Part shown: positions 4,443 to 6,239 of the stretch, one piece after another
Layout: each line of letters begins with the position of its first letter
Numbering within the stretch: the stretch's first letter is position 1
Assembly (NCBI GenBank): GCA_934373235.1
Contig: CAKROW010000111.1
Coordinates: 1-6,239, forward strand
Source: an uncultured Blautia sp.
GTDB lineage: Bacteria > Bacillota > Clostridia > Lachnospirales > Lachnospiraceae
Length of the DNA stretch: 6,239 nt
Direction: 5' to 3'
Translations under genes and position numbers: made by a program
The notes under the pieces: model-generated
What the model was told of the DNA's origin: nothing
The model's database searches: none
Seen by the model: the letters and a program-made list of their open reading frames with translations, nothing else

Positions 4443-6239
4443 GTGGCAGAGCAGAAGAAGCAGGATGTGAACCAGCTGCTTAAGGTTCGTCGTGACAAGC
4501 TGGCAGAACTTCAGGCAAATGGCAGAGATCCTTTCCAGATCACAAAGTTTGATCAGACACATCACTCACTTGAGGTGAAGAACCTCTATGAGGCACATGA
4601 GGCAGAGCTTCTCAAAGACCGCAAAGAGCTTGACGTAACAGGTCTTGATGAGGAGCAGGCAAAGGAAGCCCAGAAAAAGGATTATGAAGAAAGAAGAAGC
4701 ATCATGGATGCCAGCCCGATCCACGTATCGATCGCAGGCCGTATGATGTTCAAGCGTGTAATGGGAAAAGCTTCTTTCTGCAATATCCAGGATTTACAGG
4801 GTAATATCCAGGTATATGTGGCAAGAGACGCAATTGGAGCAGATTCCTACGCAGATTTCAAGAAATCTGATATCGGTGATATCTTTGGTCTGGAGGGATT
4901 TGCTTTCAGAACAAGAACAGGTGAGATCTCCATTCATGCAGAGAAGATGACTCTTCTTTCCAAGAGCTTACAGATCCTTCCTGAGAAGTTCCACGGACTG
5001 ACAGATACAGATACCCGTTATCGTCAGAGATATGTGGATCTTATCATGAACCAGGACAGCAAGAAGGTATTCATCAAACGTTCTCAGATCCTTAAGGAAA
5101 TCCGTAACTTCCTTGCAGGACGCGACTTCATGGAAGTTGAGACACCAATGCTGGTTTCCAACGCAGGTGGTGCAGCAGCAAGACCATTTGAGACACATTA
5201 CAATGCGCTGAACGAAGATGTTAAGCTTCGTATTTCCCTGGAGCTTTACCTTAAGAGACTGATCGTGGGCGGACTTGAGAGAGTTTATGAGATCGGCCGT
5301 GTATTCCGTAACGAGGGTGTTGACACCCGTCACAATCCGGAGTTCACTCTGATGGAGCTTTATCAGGCATATACCGATTATGAGGGAATGATGGAGCTGA
5401 CAGAGTCCATGTTCCGTTATCTTGCAGAGAAAGTCTGCGGCTCCACAAAGATTTCCTACAATGGTATCGAGATCGATCTTGGAAAGCCCTTCGCACGCCT
5501 GACCATGAACGATGCCATCAGGAAATATACAGGAATCGATTTTGACGAAGTAGCAGATGATGAGGCAGCCAAGAAGCTTGCTGACGAGCATCATATCGAG
5601 TATGAGGACCGTCACAAGAAGGGTGATATCATTAACCTTTTCTTTGAGGAGTACTGTGAGAAAGAGCTGATCCAGCCGACATTTATCATGGATCACCCGA
5701 TCGAGATCTCTCCGCTGACCAAGAAGAAACCTTCTGATCCGAACAAGGTAGAGCGTTTCGAGCTCTTTATCAATACATGGGAAATGTGTAACGCATATTC
5801 CGAGCTTAACGACCCGATCGATCAGAGAGAGCGTTTCAAAGCACAGGATGCTCTTGCAGACGCAGGTGATGAGGAAGCCAACCATACAGATGAAGACTTC
5901 CTGAACGCACTGGAGATCGGTATGCCGCCAACAGGTGGTATCGGATACGGAATCGACCGTCTCGTTATGCTTCTGACAGACAGCCAGGCAATTCGTGACG
6001 TACTTCTGTTCCCGACAATGAAGTCATTAGACGCTGATAAGAAATCTGAGAAGTCAGAAAACAGCACTTCCACAGCAGCACCGGAGAAAGAAGAAGTTAT
6101 CGACTTCTCCAAGGTAAAGGTAGAGCCTTTATTTGAGGAATTTGTTGATTTCGATACTTTCAGCAAGTCAGATTTCAGAGCTGTAAAGGTTAAAGCTTGT
6201 GAAGCTGTTAAGAAATCCAAGAAGCTGTTACAGTTCACT
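4443..6239 (+). CDS. lysS: Lysyl-tRNA synthetase (class II) with C-terminal tRNA-binding domain, 3' end beyond window
   Basis: Charges tRNA-Lys with lysine using ATP in the cytoplasm. The frame is open for 599 codons with no stop before the window ends. The N-terminal anticodon-binding OB fold includes IAGRMMFKRVMGKASF from residue 97. Motif 1 ends at FMEVETP (229-235), motif 2 is FRNEGVDTRHNPEF (288-301), and motif 3 is GMPPTGGIGYGIDRL (493-507). NAYSELNDP lies before motif 3, as in other class II LysRS. The core ends near LLFPTMKSL, residue 529. A Lys/Glu/Ser/Thr-rich linker (about 531-551) follows, then a segment (about 553-599, including FSKSDFRAVKVKACEAVKKS, KKLLQF) resembling the start of the Trbp111/EMAPII OB fold found at the C-terminus of many MetRS. 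Compared with my recollection of E. coli LysS, about 30 extra charged residues lie near 58-90. It is probably co-transcribed with greA. Confidence 0.96.
   Translation, partial: MAEQKKQDVNQLLKVRRDKLAELQANGRDPFQITKFDQTHHSLEVKNLYEAHEAELLKDRKELDVTGLDEEQAKEAQKKDYEERRSIMDASPIHVSIAGRMMFKRVMGKASFCNIQDLQGNIQVYVARDAIGADSYADFKKSDIGDIFGLEGFAFRTRTGEISIHAEKMTLLSKSLQILPEKFHGLTDTDTRYRQRYVDLIMNQDSKKVFIKRSQILKEIRNFLAGRDFMEVETPMLVSNAGGAAARPFETHYNALNEDVKLRISLELYLKRLIVGGLERVYEIGRVFRNEGVDTRHNPEFTLMELYQAYTDYEGMMELTESMFRYLAEKVCGSTKISYNGIEIDLGKPFARLTMNDAIRKYTGIDFDEVADDEAAKKLADEHHIEYEDRHKKGDIINLFFEEYCEKELIQPTFIMDHPIEISPLTKKKPSDPNKVERFELFINTWEMCNAYSELNDPIDQRERFKAQDALADAGDEEANHTDEDFLNALEIGMPPTGGIGYGIDRLVMLLTDSQAIRDVLLFPTMKSLDADKKSEKSENSTSTAAPEKEEVIDFSKVKVEPLFEEFVDFDTFSKSDFRAVKVKACEAVKKSKKLLQFT
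6099..6239 (+). other. Start of a C-terminal tRNA-binding (Trbp111/EMAPII-like) domain in lysS
   Basis: LysRS residues 553-599. The pattern FxxFSKSDFRAVKVKACEAV then KKSKKLLQFT aligns by eye with MetRS C-terminal domains of the form DFxKVDLRVxxIxxAExVxxADKLLxL. This is the first part of the OB fold, covering its first strands; the rest lies outside the window. Such domains bind tRNA non-specifically and raise affinity for the synthetase. Confidence 0.82.

Noticed and set aside
4968..6238. Minus-strand open frames opposite lysS (4968-5885 and 5822-6238)
   Set aside because: They are shadows of the lysS coding sequence, which carries all class II LysRS motifs. The Ser-rich translations are typical of reverse frames.

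Overview
The window looks like ordinary chromosomal DNA from a Gram-positive, probably clostridial (Lachnospiraceae-like) bacterium. The evidence is moderate GC by eye, strong purine-rich Shine-Dalgarno sites, a textbook sigma-A promoter, a U-tailed intrinsic terminator, and the gene order argF - birA - small DUF6145-like gene - dusB - greA - lysS. Genus cannot be fixed from sequence alone. All genes lie on the + strand. There is no sign of a phage, transposon, CRISPR array, tRNA or rRNA, and no gene-free stretch exceeds 300 bases.

Region 1 (1-3713) reads like one transcript. It begins with the C-terminal part of an SPFH/band-7 (stomatin-like) protein carrying in-register 11-residue repeats. 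Then come ornithine carbamoyltransferase (argF), a monofunctional biotin-protein ligase (birA) overlapping argF by one base, an uncharacterised 122-residue protein resembling DUF6145, and tRNA-dihydrouridine synthase (dusB). The run ends at a near-perfect intrinsic terminator whose stem begins inside the last codons of dusB. A perfect 12-bp inverted repeat sits early in birA.

Region 2 (3727-6239) is a second transcription unit. A consensus promoter (TTGACA, 17-bp spacer, TATAAT) is followed by a leader of about 164 nt with two hairpins and a possible 23-codon ORF. Next come greA (transcript cleavage factor) and lysS, which starts with GTG behind a strong Shine-Dalgarno site and runs off the right edge.

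The most notable item is lysS. The class II LysRS core is complete by about residue 529, but the frame continues through a Lys/Glu/Ser-rich linker into what looks like the start of a Trbp111/EMAPII-type tRNA-binding OB fold, a module better known at the C-terminus of MetRS. No wholly new system was found. The points worth a second look are this fusion, the birA inverted repeat, the structured greA leader and the uncharacterised small protein beside dusB.
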